A stretch of 64,000 nucleotides of DNA from Eulemur rufifrons (GCF_041146395.1 NC_091010.1:48752001-48816000), one strand, 5' to 3'. Counted from the first letter of the stretch, positions 48,506 through 62,959 are shown. The notes: generated from the letters alone by a model not told the origin. Numbers and translations: made by a program.

Positions 48506-50084
48506 TCAATTTTTTAAAAAAGCCAATGTAGGCTGCAAAAGTGATGGATTCACCAGTTTTTTTCTCAGGGTTCAAAGCTATGGAGGGAAGTCTGACTGTA
48601 GTCACTGCTATGCTTTGGACCCATTGCCCAGCAAAGGCAGCATAAGGCTGTGTTCAGCCTCCTGGCCCAGTTTGTCCTTTTATAATGTGTCTCTCTCATT
48701 AACTCAAGGAAGCACATGGCTTTTATATTTAAATTTATTCAAGCTGTAATCTTTGACATTTGAGTTAGCTTTTAGTACAGTTTTGCATTTATAGTAATAT
48801 ATATTATGTATTTTCTCTATCCCCAAAGAATCCGTTTTAATCTTTTCCGGATGCAAATTTCAGTCTGTCTTGTCCCATCTCTCCTCTCTTGCTCTCTTTC
48901 CCCTCCCCCCACAGAGTGTATTTGATCAGGTGTGGCAGGAATATCCACTGTCAAGCTGCGCCCTTTATATTAGTCAATATTATCCTTCTCCCCCCTCCCT
49001 GTCTGTCTGCCCCTTTGGGCTTTCCCAGTTGATTTATAATTTTGGAATTCTCATCGGAGTCTGTAATACAGTTTGTTCATTATTTAACCAAAACCTGTTT
49101 AATGAGCAGAGAGAGGCAATGTAAATGTTAGGCATGTTGCAGTGATGTACCTTTGTGCTTCTCAAAGCGGTGGGTAGTTAACTCTGTGCTGCCTGCAGGG
49201 CTGGGTGTCCTGGCCTTAGGGGCAGAAGGGCCATTGCCTCTCCCTTACACCTGTCCAAGCCCTGCCATGGGTTTAGAATCCAAAGACACATTTTCTTTTA
49301 TCCTTCTATCAATCTTGTGGGATTTGTGCATATTTTAGTTATCTTCAATCTCATAGCTAGACCCTGTGGTAGGATCTGTGGCATGGGACAGGGGTATAGA
49401 AGGGAAAGTGAAATATCAGGATACTTAATACTTTTTAGTGTTAGGTCTAACAAGAGTAGACAGTTTAGAAGAATGCTTCTAGCCAACATGGTCTGTGGGC
49501 TTTGATCTCTTTGTTCCCAGACTAGATAAGTCCTTGCAAGCCTTAGTATCCTTTATCCAATATAGTTTTATGGAAAGAGCTATAGGTGGTTGTGATTTGT
49601 GGTTGTTTGGTTGTGGCCATTTGCCTCTAGATTTAGTCTTTCTTTGTCCATAAACTTAGATAATTATAAAGAGATTCTTTTCCAGAAAATTTTTGGTTTA
49701 AAGCAGAAAGAGAGGAATAGTCTAAAAGTGTCACCAAAATCTTCTCATATGAGATTACCTCTTAATGACTTTAAAGCCTTCAGGGCCAAGGCTTGAGGAA
49801 GCCATCTTAGCGTGTGTGTGTCAGGGGGTAGGGGTAGTGGGAAGTTTGCCTTCAGAGATTTACTCCCCCAGGCCTTTTTAGTTCTAAGGACCCAATGTGC
49901 AGTTTTGATTGTCAGGATTGGGGGTGCTCAGCATAAGACTAAGGTGATCCTGACGCCCTGTATAAGCATCTGTATTAACTATGGAGCTGTTCTAGCTTCT
50001 TGGACCCTTTCTTTCAGGGATTCCCCAAGATTTGAATTCCTTCTGGGCCTGGGTTATTTAGTTGCTTCTGACCAATACTGATTG

Positions 50085-50170
50085 CATATCTGCTATGTGC
50101 CAGGCATTTTCTTTAGGCACTTAGGTATTGGGTCTATAATGGTAAACAACAACAATGAACAAATAAACAA
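50085..50170. mobile_element. L2 relic
   Basis: 'tctgctatgtgccaggcatt' is the common L2 signature. Confidence 0.6.
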
Positions 50171-50729
50171 ACAAAAAACAGGCAAACTTCATAGCTACTG
50201 GTTTTTTAAGACTAGTGACTCTAGCTGACCATTCCACAACTAACCTTTGTGGCCTTTACTCTATGCTATGTGGTCCCTATCTGGCATGGAATAGATGACA
50301 ATGAGTGAGAACAATCTGCCATCTTTTCTTATTCCTGCCCTTTCCTTTGCATAACAAATAAGCCAAAGAAGTGAACAAAAATGATAGCTTATACATTTGC
50401 TTGTTTGGCTTTCTCATGTAAAGCTATTATGGACAGAGTTTAGATATTCCCAAAGACATTGGTGGGTTGCATAGAGTATTTTGAGGGATAGGCTATTTCT
50501 TTACTGAGCTTACTGGGACAGCAAGATATGGTGTGCTTGAGTTTAAGAGGGAGAAGCAGGTGCCAGGAGAAAGTGGATGTGTCAGAAGTTTATTTAAATA
50601 TAGTTTATCCTGGACAAACACACCTGTAGGGTACTGTCTGTCTCAAGCTTTGTGAATTCAGTTTGAGCTGGGAGGTTTGAGTCCATCTAACCTCCAGAGG
50701 TTTGCAGAGAACATTTAAACAAAGTCTGG

Positions 50730-51065
50730 GCCGGGCGCGGTGGCTCACGCCTGTAATCCTAGCACTCTGGGAGGCCGAGGTGGGTGGATCGTTTGAGCTC
50801 AGGAGTTCGAGACCAGCCTGAGCAAGAGCGAGACCCCATCTCTACTAAGAATAGAAAGAAATTATATGGACAGCTAAAAATATATATAGAAAAAATTAGC
50901 CGGGCATGGTGGTGCATGCCTGTAGTCCCAGCTACTCGGGAGGCTGAGACAGGAGGATCGCTTAAGCTCAGGAGTTTGAGGTTGCTGTGAGCTAGGCTGA
51001 CGCCACGGCACTCACTCTAGCCTGGGCAACAGAGTGAGACTCTGTCTCAAAAAAAAAAAAAAAAA
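50730..51065 (+). mobile_element. Young strepsirrhine Alu
   Basis: Near-consensus copy ('ggccgggcgcggtggctcac' start) with an 18-base A tail region. Target duplication aaacaaagtctgg at 50717-50729 and 51066-51078. Confidence 0.94.
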
Positions 51066-51972
51066 AAACAAAGTCTGGAAGCCAACCTGGGAGGAACTAT
51101 GACTTAACACCTGTCTGGCTTAGGCCTCTTAGAAATAGCTGCCTAGGTAGAAATGAAACTGTTTCTACCTAGGCATAGAATTCCTCGTACCTCAAGTTTA
51201 ATCTGTTTCATTTGGAAGATGGGAGGTGTAGGGAAAAAGAGATTTTAGTAGTCACTGTCAGAAAAACATTGAATAAGAGTATATTATATGAAAAAAAATT
51301 TGCTAGAGTTATACTGAGTCTTCCATATTGATTGAATACAAACTTTTATTTTTTCTACAGAGGTCTATAGTTTGGGGAGTAGTACAGTAAGTAATATATC
51401 ATAAATCAGCATGAGAAGACGGTTGAATGAGTCCTTAGCTTTGTCCCACTTGGATTGAGCTTGTGCATTGTTTAAGGGCTAAGTGGAGACTAAAAGAACC
51501 AAGTATGATAAAATTTGGCAGACAAATTCATGTAAAGGGCTGAGTGTTGGCAGAGGCAAGGTTGAGGCAAATTTATGTAAGTATCTATTTCCTGTGCCCT
51601 TTTTTACTTTCTTGGTTCATAATAAAAGACTATATTAGTTTGGAGATTGTTGAGTAATACATTCGAATTTGTATTTGAGTCAGACTAACTTTGCACCTTA
51701 GAATCTCAGTAATTTGAGTGGCCCCAGACTTGTGAGCATTTTTAGCACGGTTAGAGAAAATAAAGGTACCATAAATCTTTTTTTCCCTCAGGGAATATTC
51801 ATATCAATAAGGTGTCTCTGAGAGGCATGTATTTTGATGACTTTACTTTGTCAATTCTTTTTACTGGGGCCTTCCTCAGTCGATCTCTGAACCCTCTTCA
51901 CCTGACACTTCTAAAGCAAGAAGTTCTTCCAAACTTTTGTTTATATTTGAGATTAGAAAATGAAGACTTGAG

Positions 51973-52336
51973 GCTGGGCGCGGTGGCTCACGCCTGTAAT
52001 CCTAGCACTCTGGGAGGCCGAGGTGGGCGGATCGTTTGAACTCAGGAGTTCGAGACCAGCCTGAGCAAGAGCGAGACCCCATCTCTACTAAAAATAGAAA
52101 GATATTATATGGACAGCTAAAAATATATATATAGAAAAAATTAGCCGGGCATGGTGGTGCATGCCTGTAGTCCCAGCTACTCGGGAGGCTGAGACAGGAG
52201 GATCACTTGAGCTCAGGAGTTTGAGGTTGCTGTGAGCTAGGCTGATGCCACGGCACTCACTCTAGCCTGGGCAACAGAGTGAGACTCTGTCTCAAAAAAA
52301 AAATTTAAAATTAAAAAAAAGAAAAAAAAAAAAAAA
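51973..52336 (+). mobile_element. Young strepsirrhine Alu with 18-bp target duplication
   Basis: Near-consensus copy. agaaaatgaagacttgag is found at 51955-51972 and 52337-52354. Confidence 0.94.
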
Positions 52337-52417
52337 AGAAAATGAAGACTTGAGAGAAGGGGGTAAGGCCTCCCTGGGGATGGACACACACATGCGTGCA
52401 CGTAAAAATGAAGACTT

Positions 52418-52658
52418 ACTGAGCTTGGTGGTTTATGCCTATAATCCCAGCTACTTGGGAGGCCAAGGCGGGATGATCACTTGAGGCCAGGAGTTCGAGA
52501 CCAGCCTGGGAAACATATGGAGACCCCTATCTCTAAAAAAAAATTTTTTAAAATGAGTCCCAGTTACTCAGGAGGCTAAGGTAGGAGGATTGCTTGAGCC
52601 CAGTAGTTTGTGACTAGCCTGGGTGATGCAATGAGACTTTAAAAAAAAAAAGGAAAAG
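52418..52658 (+). mobile_element. Older Alu sharing its target sequence with the neighbour
   Basis: Diverged, partly deleted Alu flanked by aaaatgaagactt at 52405-52417 and 52659-52671. Confidence 0.85.
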
Positions 52659-54636
52659 AAAATGAAGACTTTCTTGGGAAGAAACAGCACTTCCTGGTCT
52701 AGCTTTTCATGGGTTCAGCTCTTCCTTTTTCTCTTCCTAATACCCAGACACACTTAGCCATCAGAACTAGTTTGCTGGCTGGTGGAAGGGTACATTTTCC
52801 ACTACAGGTATCATAAAAGGGGTTGTAAAAAAAGAGGAAATAACATTCTTAATAGTTTAGCTCTCAGAAACATAGGCAAAGGAAACTAATTTCTTTCTAG
52901 TAGAGATTAGGGGGCAGTCTAACAGTGTGGTCTGTGGTGGGTGTCAAAGTTGCTGGTATTGTTCTCATTGCCTTTTTCTTCTTTAGCACAGCCACCTCTT
53001 GAGACCTGAAACTTCTCTCTGGGTATATGCCAACTGGCCATGACAGCAGTCAGATGAGTAAAAAGAGAGAAAGCCAGCTGCTGTTTTGTTTTGGACAAGG
53101 AAGCAGGCAGAGTCCCTTTCTTCTTTTCCACCCACTCACACTCAGGACAAGTGCCAAAAGGGTTTCAGAAGAAGCCAAATGCTTGAAATTCAATGTGTAG
53201 TTTTGATTAGGAGCAATAGTGAAGAGTTTGTCTCAGCCTTGCTCACAGATGCTTAATTGATCACCTCAATTGCTGAAATGATAATTGGATATGTTTATGG
53301 AAAGGGTGAGTGCATTTGTCTTTTCTCCCCTGGTACCCAGTAAGACAAAGTCGGCTAACGAGCGAAATGGAGATGAGATCATTTCAACTCAGATCACCTC
53401 AAAAGGTGATAGATGGAGAGCAGTGACTACCTTAGGCTCTCAGTTTTGCTTCAGGAAATGAGGAGCTAATATGCTCCTAACCAGTTTTGGGGCCTTTGTT
53501 CCTTTCCTTTCTTTGGAAATCCTGAAGGACTTAGATGGACAAGCACTCCTGGCTGCCTGTTGGCTGGTTTCTCATGGCATATCTCTGCTGTAACACCAGC
53601 CTTCTGTTACCACTGTTACCACTGTAGATTGAATTGTGAAGGGCTGCCACATGTGCACAAATCATAACTGACCTTTCCTTGTTCCACGCTTATTGAGCAA
53701 TTACTTGCCCATTTGTGGAACTCACATTATTGCCTTGAATTTCTGGCCCTGTGTGAAGTGGGGGCATCCAGGAAGTGGCCTGATAGACTGTACATCAGAG
53801 GGAAATAAATTGGCATTTGATTTGGTGGAAAGGCAGGGCCAGATGTAGTGTGGGAGCTGGAGATTTTCAGCAGTCAGCCATGCAGCTTGCTTCCAGGTGT
53901 CCTGGAAAGCAGCTTGGGAACTGGAGGCTAAGAGTAGTTGGGTACATTAATTGGGGAGGAACAGGATCAAAAGCACTTCAATGTTATCTGGGATTGGCCC
54001 TGAATTGGGAAAAATCCTCTAAAAGTAGAGAGATAAATCAGTCTTCCTTGACTCTGGTGGGAATTTTTCCAGTGATTATTTTTGATTTTCAAGTAAAGTA
54101 TGTTATTAATTGTCAGAAAAAAATCTAAAACCTGGGGACTCTTGACAAGAGGTTGTAGAATAAGAAAGCCTCATTCCAAATGAGTTTTTTTTGTGAAGTT
54201 TCATTCTTCTCTTTGGACAAACAACAGGTTTAAGAAAATGGTACCAAATTGGTTAAAGAGATGGTATTATGATTGCCCTACTGTGGGCTAGTGTGGTATT
54301 TTTCAGATCAGGTTGCTTTCCATTAGTGAATTATTAACATACCGTTTTAATAAGTTGCATTGCACTTTTACTCCAATTTTTATTATGAACAATTTTAAAC
54401 CTAGCAAAAATGGAAAGAATACCATAATGAACACCTACATCCCAGATAGAGTAAAAATTATTAACATTTAGCCATATTTGCTTTATCCATATATGTGTAT
54501 TATTTTTTTCATGAGCCATTTGAAAATAAGTTGTAGACATGTTGACATTTCACCCCTAAATACTTAAGCATGCATCCTAAATAAGGACATTCTCCTGCAT
54601 AATCATAGTACCATTATCACATCTAAGAAACTTAAC

Positions 54637-55005
<369 letters not shown>

Positions 55006-55051
55006 TTAGCTAATATCCAGTCCATATTAAAAATTTCCCATTTTTCTCCAA

Positions 55052-55206
55052 ACTGTCTTTTTTTTTCTTAATTAAAAAAAAATATTTCTTTAGAGATGGA
55101 GTCTGCTATATTGTCCAGGCTGGACTCAAACTCCTGGGCTGAAGTCATTCTCCTGCCTCAGCCTCCCAAGTAGCTGAGACTACAGACTCGAGCTATCAGG
55201 CCTGGC
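55052..55206 (-). mobile_element. Alu monomer fragment
   Basis: Single reverse arm ending 'gagctatcaggcctggcc'. Confidence 0.75.
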
Positions 55207-56666
55207 CCCAAACTATCTTTTATAGCTATAGTTAGTTTTATAAAGCAAAATTCCCATTTCATTAGGTAGTTATGTCTCTTTGGACTTTTTGAATCTAATA
55301 CAATTTTCTGTATCCCTTTTCTTTTCTTGGTATTGACTTTTTGAGTAGATCAGTTCATTTATCTTTAGAGTGTTCTACATTCTGGGTTTTTTGTGGTATC
55401 ATTTAACTTGTTCCTGTATCCCATATATTTTCTATATACTAGAAGTTAGGATTAAAGTCTTTGTTGGATTCAGGTTAAATATTTTTGGCAAGAATACTTC
55501 ATAGACGATACTGTGTTCTTCATGTTATATCACCACAGGAGGCTCAGGAGGCACAGGTTGTCCTGCAACTGGTGATGTTAAGTTTGGTTATTTGCTTCTG
55601 GTGGTGACTGCCATTCTCCTCATTGTAAGATAATGTGTAATTTTTCTCTTTGTAATTAGTTAAGTAATCTATGAAGTAATAATTTGGTACCTTGTGAATA
55701 TCCTGCTCTCTGATATCCTTTTACCTAATAGTCATCCACTGATGAATCTTTGCCTGAATCATTTATTTCACTGAGGGTCACAGAATGATGATTTTTGTAT
55801 TTCTGTCATTCTTTCTACATTTATTAGTTGGCATTCTCTGTAAAGAACTGCTTTCCCCCATAAACTGGAGGATAAACCACAGTTTCTCCTAAAAAGTCAG
55901 GATAAATGCTTAATTCTTTTCCTTTAATTGTCAATTTTCAGAGTAAGAAGTTAGTGTTAATAATGACATTAGTGGTGGCAAAGGTGGGTTCCCTGCCCCC
56001 TTTTTTAAAGACTTGTAAATATTTAATTATTCAGTGTTTTACAATTAATTACAGTCATTATTGTTTTTGGTTCTCAGATCGTTCCAAGTTTGGCCAGTGA
56101 GATTTCCTTCAAACTGGTTCCTTTGTTTGTTTTACATGACCCCTTTGAGCACTTCCTTGCTTTCTGGTAAAGAAACCAGCATTAAGGGGGAAAAAAGGAG
56201 TAGAATAGAAAGTATCAGCGTAGCACACGTAAGAAGGATAAGTATTGTGTCGTGAAACTTGTGTTCAGTTAGAAATGTATATGTTCTGGGTTGCAGTATA
56301 AATTGTATTTCTTTCTATAAGTCATGGTCAAAAAAGTTTGAAAGGTCTAGAAGAGAGCTTGTGATTTACTCCTGTTCCCGCACTGGTTTGAATTTGTCTC
56401 TCTGCACTGTTATTTCTTGGGCAACTCAAAGGGGTGTTGAGTCAGGGTGCCCCTTTTACCATATTCTTGGGATTCTGTGAAGGACTCTGTGGGGTGCCTT
56501 TGCCCCTGTGACTTTTGGGAGCCAGTGGACTATTCATCCCTATCAACTTTGGTTTCAGTAAAATAGTTCTATTTAGATGGTTCTTTCTGGATGAATCAGC
56601 TTTTGCTAGGCAGAGGTTAATTTGAGTCCATTTGAGTCATTATAATCCTGGAGAATATTAGATTAA

Positions 56667-56957
56667 CACATTAACTGCTACACTAGAAAAAACTATTTTT
56701 CCCTGGGGCAATGGTGTTTTATTATGAAAAGAAAATAAAAACTTTGAAAACAAAACAATCCTTTCTAATTTAATGAAAAATTTGTTATTTTTATTGTTTT
56801 CTGTGCATGAATTATATGCAATTAAATTGTCAATATTAACTGTAACAATAAGAACATCAAGAAGTAAGATTTTCACAAGCCAACTGCAGTTACTTAGGCA
56901 TCATGAGGCCCTAAGCTCAAAACTAGCTTAAATACAACTCACATGGCAGTTAATGTG
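56667..56957. mobile_element. Non-autonomous piggyBac-type DNA transposon (291 bp)
   Basis: The element is bounded by perfect 12-bp terminal inverted repeats, CACATTAACTGC (56667-56678) and GCAGTTAATGTG (56946-56957). It is flanked on both sides by TTAA (56663-56666 and 56958-56961), the invariant piggyBac target-site duplication. The interior is AT-rich and non-coding, so mobility would have depended on a transposase supplied in trans. Intact termini suggest a fairly young insertion. piggyBac activity is known in the mouse lemur lineage, which fits the other evidence for a strepsirrhine genome. Confidence 0.8.
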
Positions 56958-58979
56958 TTAAGTATTCTTCCCCAAGGAAATAAGGATTGTAGGTGTAATT
57001 ATGACTGACTAGTCATTTTTCACCTTGTACTTTATCATTTTCATGTGATGTTAAACTGATTGTTTAGACACATCATGTTAGACATGGCCATGATTTTGAG
57101 TCCTTTTGGTGGGTCAAGGAGGGAATCATTTATACTGGAAAGACTTCAAAACAGCATTTTCTCCAGTAACTTTTCTCTTAGTGGAAGTTCATTTATATAT
57201 TCAGTCAACAAATATTTCTTGAGTACTTAACTATGTGTCAGAAACTGAACTATTAGGAACCTAGTTTTCAAGGAGACTGACACAGTTCCTGTTTTCATAA
57301 AGTTTATGGTCTAGCGGGCTGGTGATTTGAGAAGCTCTGGAATTTGAGTGGACAACTGGGTACTGGTTTGAAGTCTGCCCAGCTTCCACATGTGACCTCG
57401 GGAAACTGTTGTATGCCCTGGATTGCTGGTCAGAAGAATAGATAGCAGTGGTGCTGTCCACATTGTTCATCCCACCCCCACCCTCTGCCCTAGCACTGAC
57501 TGCCTGGCAGTGAGTATGGAAATACTATTTGCGTGGCAGCTTCATTAGCTGTTTTAGGGCCTTGGATGTCTTAGGGGTGATTAGTCCTCTGTATCTTAGA
57601 ACTTAACTGACTGTAATTGTACCATAGCATAAGATATTAATGGCCGATTCTTTTGTAATAAAATTCTTTTATTTTATCTTATTTTTTAAATTTTATTTAT
57701 TTTTAGATTAGTCAAGTGCAGTAGTGAGAAGGGAATGTAATAAAGTTCTTGAATTTGGGTCCTCTCTGGCTTGGATTGTTAGGATTTTGAAGTCTAGGAG
57801 CACGGTACAAAGATTTTAGTAGCTGTTTAGTTAAGGTGCTAAAAGAATAAGGAATGCTCTTTTCTTCAGCCAGGGTCTAATAGTCCCAATTCAAAAATAA
57901 CATAAAAGGTTTTTAGTAGCAACCTACTGTCCTTAGCCCAAGGGTCTCGTGAGGAAAACGGCACCAAAGCCTTTGGAACTTTGGATAGGATTTGGCTTCA
58001 TAATCAGTGGAACATTCCATCATATATTTGTTTTTTGAATCCCAGAGAAAGCACTTAGAAGTAGCCCTTGGGAACCTTGGGACCTCGGAACGTCCCCTTC
58101 CTTAGGACCTCAGAGAGAATGTCTCGTCTCTTATTCCCTTATTCTCTAATTCCCTTCCTTAGGAATAGTATTCCTAGGATTTTCAAGGACAGAAACAGGT
58201 AGCAAGGCAGTGAAGCCCTTAAACAGTAATTAAGATTTTTCTAAAAGAGAAGATTGGAGTGGATGTATTGCACAAAAAGACCTGTCACCCATCATTTGCT
58301 TGATAGCTTATTGTATTCTGAATTTAAATTTCTCCTTTGCCTCTTTTTTTTTTTTTTTTTTTTCTGGGATGAGTCTACATCCAAGGTACATTATTAATAC
58401 CCACTATAGCCAAGTACTTTTTGTGACCAGAGCCTGTTGACTCTGGCAGAGGATCCTGGTTTCCTCTGGCCCAGGAAGAGAAGTTCTTGGTTCAGCCCAC
58501 CTGGACAGAGGCATTGTAGGGAAAGTAGTCAAGGGAAAATGGACTTCTGTTGTCAGAATCCAAATAGGACTCATTAATCCTCCCTAGTGAGCCCAAGATT
58601 AGCATCTCAATCAGTCTCATTTCAGGGGTTTTAAAGACTCATTCTGTTCTCTAGGTTCTTATAAAGAAAAAAATGGGCAGTAGTTGCCTTTGGTAGAACT
58701 GTTTTTTTATTTAGGGAATGGGAGATGTTGCCAGGATCCTAAGTGGTCCTAGGTAGGCTGCAGGCTCAACAGTCAACAAAACTGGTTGTGAGCATGCAGT
58801 AAAGGAAGGTAAAGAGTGGGAAATATTTATGTTGGTAATATTCTTCCTCCAAAAGCTCCAAAGAGAAGGAGAAAGCTGGCTACCAGAGATTGTCTTACAG
58901 CTATCTAGAATGTGAGTTCATCCCTATTTCCCCTTTTACCTAATTGATGTCAGGACATTTAATCAGATCAACTGATGAT

Positions 58980-59096
58980 GAATTTTTTTGAATTTTTATT
59001 TTGAAATAATTTCAACTTACAAAAAAGTTGCAAGAATAATAATACAGAGGTTTCCCCTATACCCTTTGCTACTTGTTTTTATTATTTTCTTTCTCA

Positions 59097-59130
<34 letters not shown>

Positions 59131-59430
59131 ATGTATGTATATAAAATTATTTTTTCTAAATCATTTGAGAGTAGGTTATATACATCATGACCTTTTATCT
59201 CTTAATATTCCAGTATATATTTTGTAAGAACAAGGATATGCTCTTACTTAATCTGAGTACAGTTATCAAATTCAAGAAATTTAACATCGATATAATAATT
59301 TACTATTCACATTATAATTTTGTCAATACACTTTTAGTGTCTGGTTTTTTTCCCTTTAGCCAAGGAGCACATATTGCATTTAGTTGTCAAGTTTCTTTAG
59401 TGTCCTTTAATCTATTTTCTTTTCTTTCTT
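58980..59430. mobile_element. Old L1M-type relic with (CA)n
   Basis: L1M-type sequence containing a (CA)14-like run at 59100-59128 followed by GTAT units. Confidence 0.5.
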
Positions 59431-59432
59431 TT

Positions 59433-59733
59433 TTTTGTTTTTTTTGAGACAGAGTCTCACTCTGTTGCCTGGGCTAGAGTGCCGTGGCATCAGCCTAGCT
59501 CACAGGAACCTCAAACTCCTGGGCTCAAGAAATCCTCCTGCCTCAGCCTCCCGAGTAGCTGGGACTACAGGCATGTGCCACCATGCCTGGCTAATTTTTT
59601 CTATATATTTTTAGTTGTCTGGTTAATTTCTTTCTATGTTTTAGTAGAGATGGGGGTCTCGCTCTTGCTCAGGCTGGTCTCGAACTCCTGACCTCGAGCG
59701 ATCCTCCCACCTTGGCCTCCCAGAGTGCCAGGA
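59433..59733 (-). mobile_element. Strepsirrhine Alu (reverse), 5' end missing
   Basis: Stops at 'cccagagtgccaggacc', so the usual final 30 bases of the reversed copy are absent. Confidence 0.88.
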
Positions 59734-59869
59734 CCATTTTTTTATATTAACTATAGGCCAGTACACTTGCTCTTTCTCTTTTTCTTCCTTTGTCTCACTC
59801 TATCACTCTCACTCTCCCCCCCTTCTTTCTTTCACTATATAATAATCATATAGGCTCAATAATAATTGT

Positions 59870-60156
59870 ACAGTGGCTCAAGCCACTTTGGGAGCACTTT
59901 GGGAGGCTGAGGTGGGAATATCACTTGAGGCCAGGAGTTCAAGACTAGCCTGGGCAACATAATGAAATTCCATCTTTACAAATAAAATAAAACAATTAGC
60001 CAGTCATGAGGGCACATGCCTGTAGTCCTAGCTACTCAGGAGGCTAGGCAGCAGGATCACTTGAGCCCAGGAGTTTGAGGCTGCGGTGAGCTATGATCAG
60101 GCCACTGCAGATCCAGTCTGGGTGACAGAGTGAGACCTTACCTCTAAAAAAATCAT
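59870..60156 (+). mobile_element. Older Alu with 12-bp target duplication
   Basis: aataataattgt at 59858-59869 and 60157-60168. Confidence 0.85.
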
Positions 60157-60168
60157 AATAATAATTGT

Positions 60169-60440
60169 GCATATTTCTGGGGTCCATGTGATATTTTGAC
60201 ACATGCATACAATATGTAATGATTACATCAGGGTATTTAGGATATCCATCACCTCAAACATTTATCATTTCTTTGTGTTGGGAACATTTCAAATCTTCTA
60301 GTTGTTTGGAAATATACAATAATACATTATCATGGACCGTAGTCACCCTAATTTCTTTCCTTTGAGAGTGTTACTCATTTTGGGTTTATCTGATACTTCC
60401 TCATGATTAGATTCAGGTTATGAGTGCCTGGTGTGAATCT
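60169..60440 (-). mobile_element. L1 3' end fragment (reverse)
   Basis: 'atgtaatgattacatcaggg' and 'atatccatcacctcaaacat' match the reverse of an L1MA/L1P 3'UTR. Confidence 0.75.
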
Positions 60441-62959
60441 GTATGCCACTACTGATATAGTAGCCTTCTCAGGGTCTCACATCTGCAGGTGCCAATCACT
60501 GGTGATACTAATTTTGATCACCTGGTCAAATGTTATCTGGCTTCTTTACTATGTAGATACAATTTTCACCTTGCAACTAATAAACAGTTAGTGGGGAAAC
60601 ATTTGAAGATCATATTCATCTTTAAACTTTCCCTCTCAAAGGTATACATTGATGATTCTTACCTGAACCAATTTCAGGTCGCAGTGATGGTGAATTTTGA
60701 GTGGTTGCTTAATATAATTGTTCTTAAAGGACTTGTTCCTTTTACCTTTTCTATAGTCTCCCCGCCCCCCCCACCAAAAAAGAACTTGTTCTTAGGTGTG
60801 GACACAAACTATCTTGCTAGCTTACTTGTGTTAGTTTCTTTTCCTATAAGAAACACAACTGCATGTCCTAAAAGTCTATATTTCTTTATGGATTTGTTGA
60901 TGCTGTTTTAAAAAATATATATCTAAAAGAGTTTTGAAAATTGGAAAAAAGTTTGGCTCAATGAGGGTTGACTGGGGGCTTGGTAATTTCCTAGAATGTG
61001 GCAAGACTACCCAGTGGAATTTGTTCTCCACTCAACCAACAGCATAAATACTTCTCCTCTAAGCCAGCCTGAAAACAGCCAGGTGATGCTGATTCCCTTC
61101 TTTTTTTTTCTTTTCCCCTCCTTTCAATAAGTGGGATTTGCTATGATTTCATCCTCGTATTTCAGCTTTTATTCTCTAATCTATTTTAAAAGCTTTGATT
61201 GGTCTAATTAAGAACTTCCATTAATCTTTAAAAAATCTGTAAAGTTTAGAAATGCCCATTGTCCAGGAGCTTTAAGAGAGAAAAGGTTAGAAAAACATTT
61301 TCCCCTTCTCCTCTACTAACACCCTTTTCTCTCCTTCCCTCTTATTTCTTTGGATTTTTCCTTTTTTCTTTTATTTCTTTGAAAGATCTGATTAATATGC
61401 ATGACTGAGCCTCCTTAGAAAAGAAAAGGCAGAAATTTTGAGAAAAAAAGAAGTAATGCTCTTGAATCTCAGGTTTTTTGCTGTTATTACTGGGGAGAAT
61501 AGGCCAATGATATGACCATTACTAATGAAAGCCTTAGCTATCAGTTATGTTTTATTGAGGGAACCCTGCCCATGATTTAAAAAAAAAAAAAAGAGAGAGA
61601 GAGAGAAATAGGGAACGAAAAGAAGAGCAACTAGACAGAAAGTAAGGAGGAATGAACAGAAAAGGGCAGAAGAAAATAACCTGGGATGGTGGGGTGGGGG
61701 AAGGGGTAGGAGAGAAGGACCAAGAATACAGAGCTGCTAAAATAGGAAAATGGGAGTCAGCTCTAAAATTTACCTTTACACGGTCCAGTGTTTGGGCTTT
61801 CCCTTTTCAGTAGTGTGTGTTATGAGGTAGGGTGAGGTGGGGTAAATGAAATGGTCTCATCCTTGAATCCTTGGATTCATCTACCCAGAACTGAAGGGAC
61901 CCTGTAATAAGGTGACTTGATAGCCTTATCCTAGTGGTCTGGGGTGCAAGAGGCTATTAAGTGATGTTTTTTGGCTGGCTAGTATTAACAGTTATTTTTA
62001 ACCTCCCATTTTAATCTCTTCATTGTTCAGGCTCTTCCACTGGCTACTATGAGAGCAGTCAAAATTAGCAACTATATAAAATGAAGTACCTCTTGTCTCC
62101 CCAGTCACTTCCAAAATAAACAGGGAGTAATACTGGCCGTATTTTGTCTCACTTTACTCTGAAGGCTAGCAGTAGAGGAAGCATGGATTAGTGTGTAGTG
62201 ATTTCTAGGCTCTGCCCTCTGGACAGATTCCCCTCTGAGTGCTCCAGTTGAGTGACAGGACCATGTGGCAGGAGTGCAGCTGGAAGTATATCATCGGCAG
62301 ATTTGGGTTGGGTAAATATAGCAGGAGCAGGATGTCAGTGTGGGAGATGGATTGTTCTGGGAAAGGAAGTGTTGTCTTTCGTCTGAGAAACAATTTCCTG
62401 CACTTCTGGGACTTTTGCTTTCTTCTTCTTTTTTTTTTTTTTTTTTCCAGGGCAGAGCAGGAGTTGGCAGAGGTTGGGTTCACTTGCAGAATTCTATCTC
62501 TGGGTGTCTATGTGTTTCTACATTTGAAATTGGGAGTAGAAATCAGATCCGTTTCAGCCAGTTAGGAAATGGGCCCAATAAATTGTCATACCCATGCCTT
62601 ACATTTCACTTCTTACAGTTTTAAAGCACCTACCTGCTTAGAGCTTCTTTTTCAAAAGTAACTGTTATCTTGGTGAAATAGGTTGAGAGGCAAAAATAAT
62701 TATACAAAGAAAATCAACTCTACTGAAAGTCAGACATGAGGCACCAGCTGGTAGGAAACAGCTGGGATGTTTCTGGGGGCTAGACTCTTCCACACCAGAA
62801 CTTAACTCTTCAAGCTATCTCTGTTATCTGAGCTACTTAAGATGGCTGCCTAATGACCAACAGTCTACATAAAAGACTAAATCTACTAAATTATGTGATA
62901 TTTTACAATTGACTAGAACTTTACAATTTATAAGGTAGTTTTTCATTATAGCCTTTTTA

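Noticed and set aside
60640..60720. Possible GBF1 exon after 'ccaatttcag'
   Set aside because: The following sequence does not resemble the expected GBF1 residues and belongs to an old L1-type block also seen near 55750.
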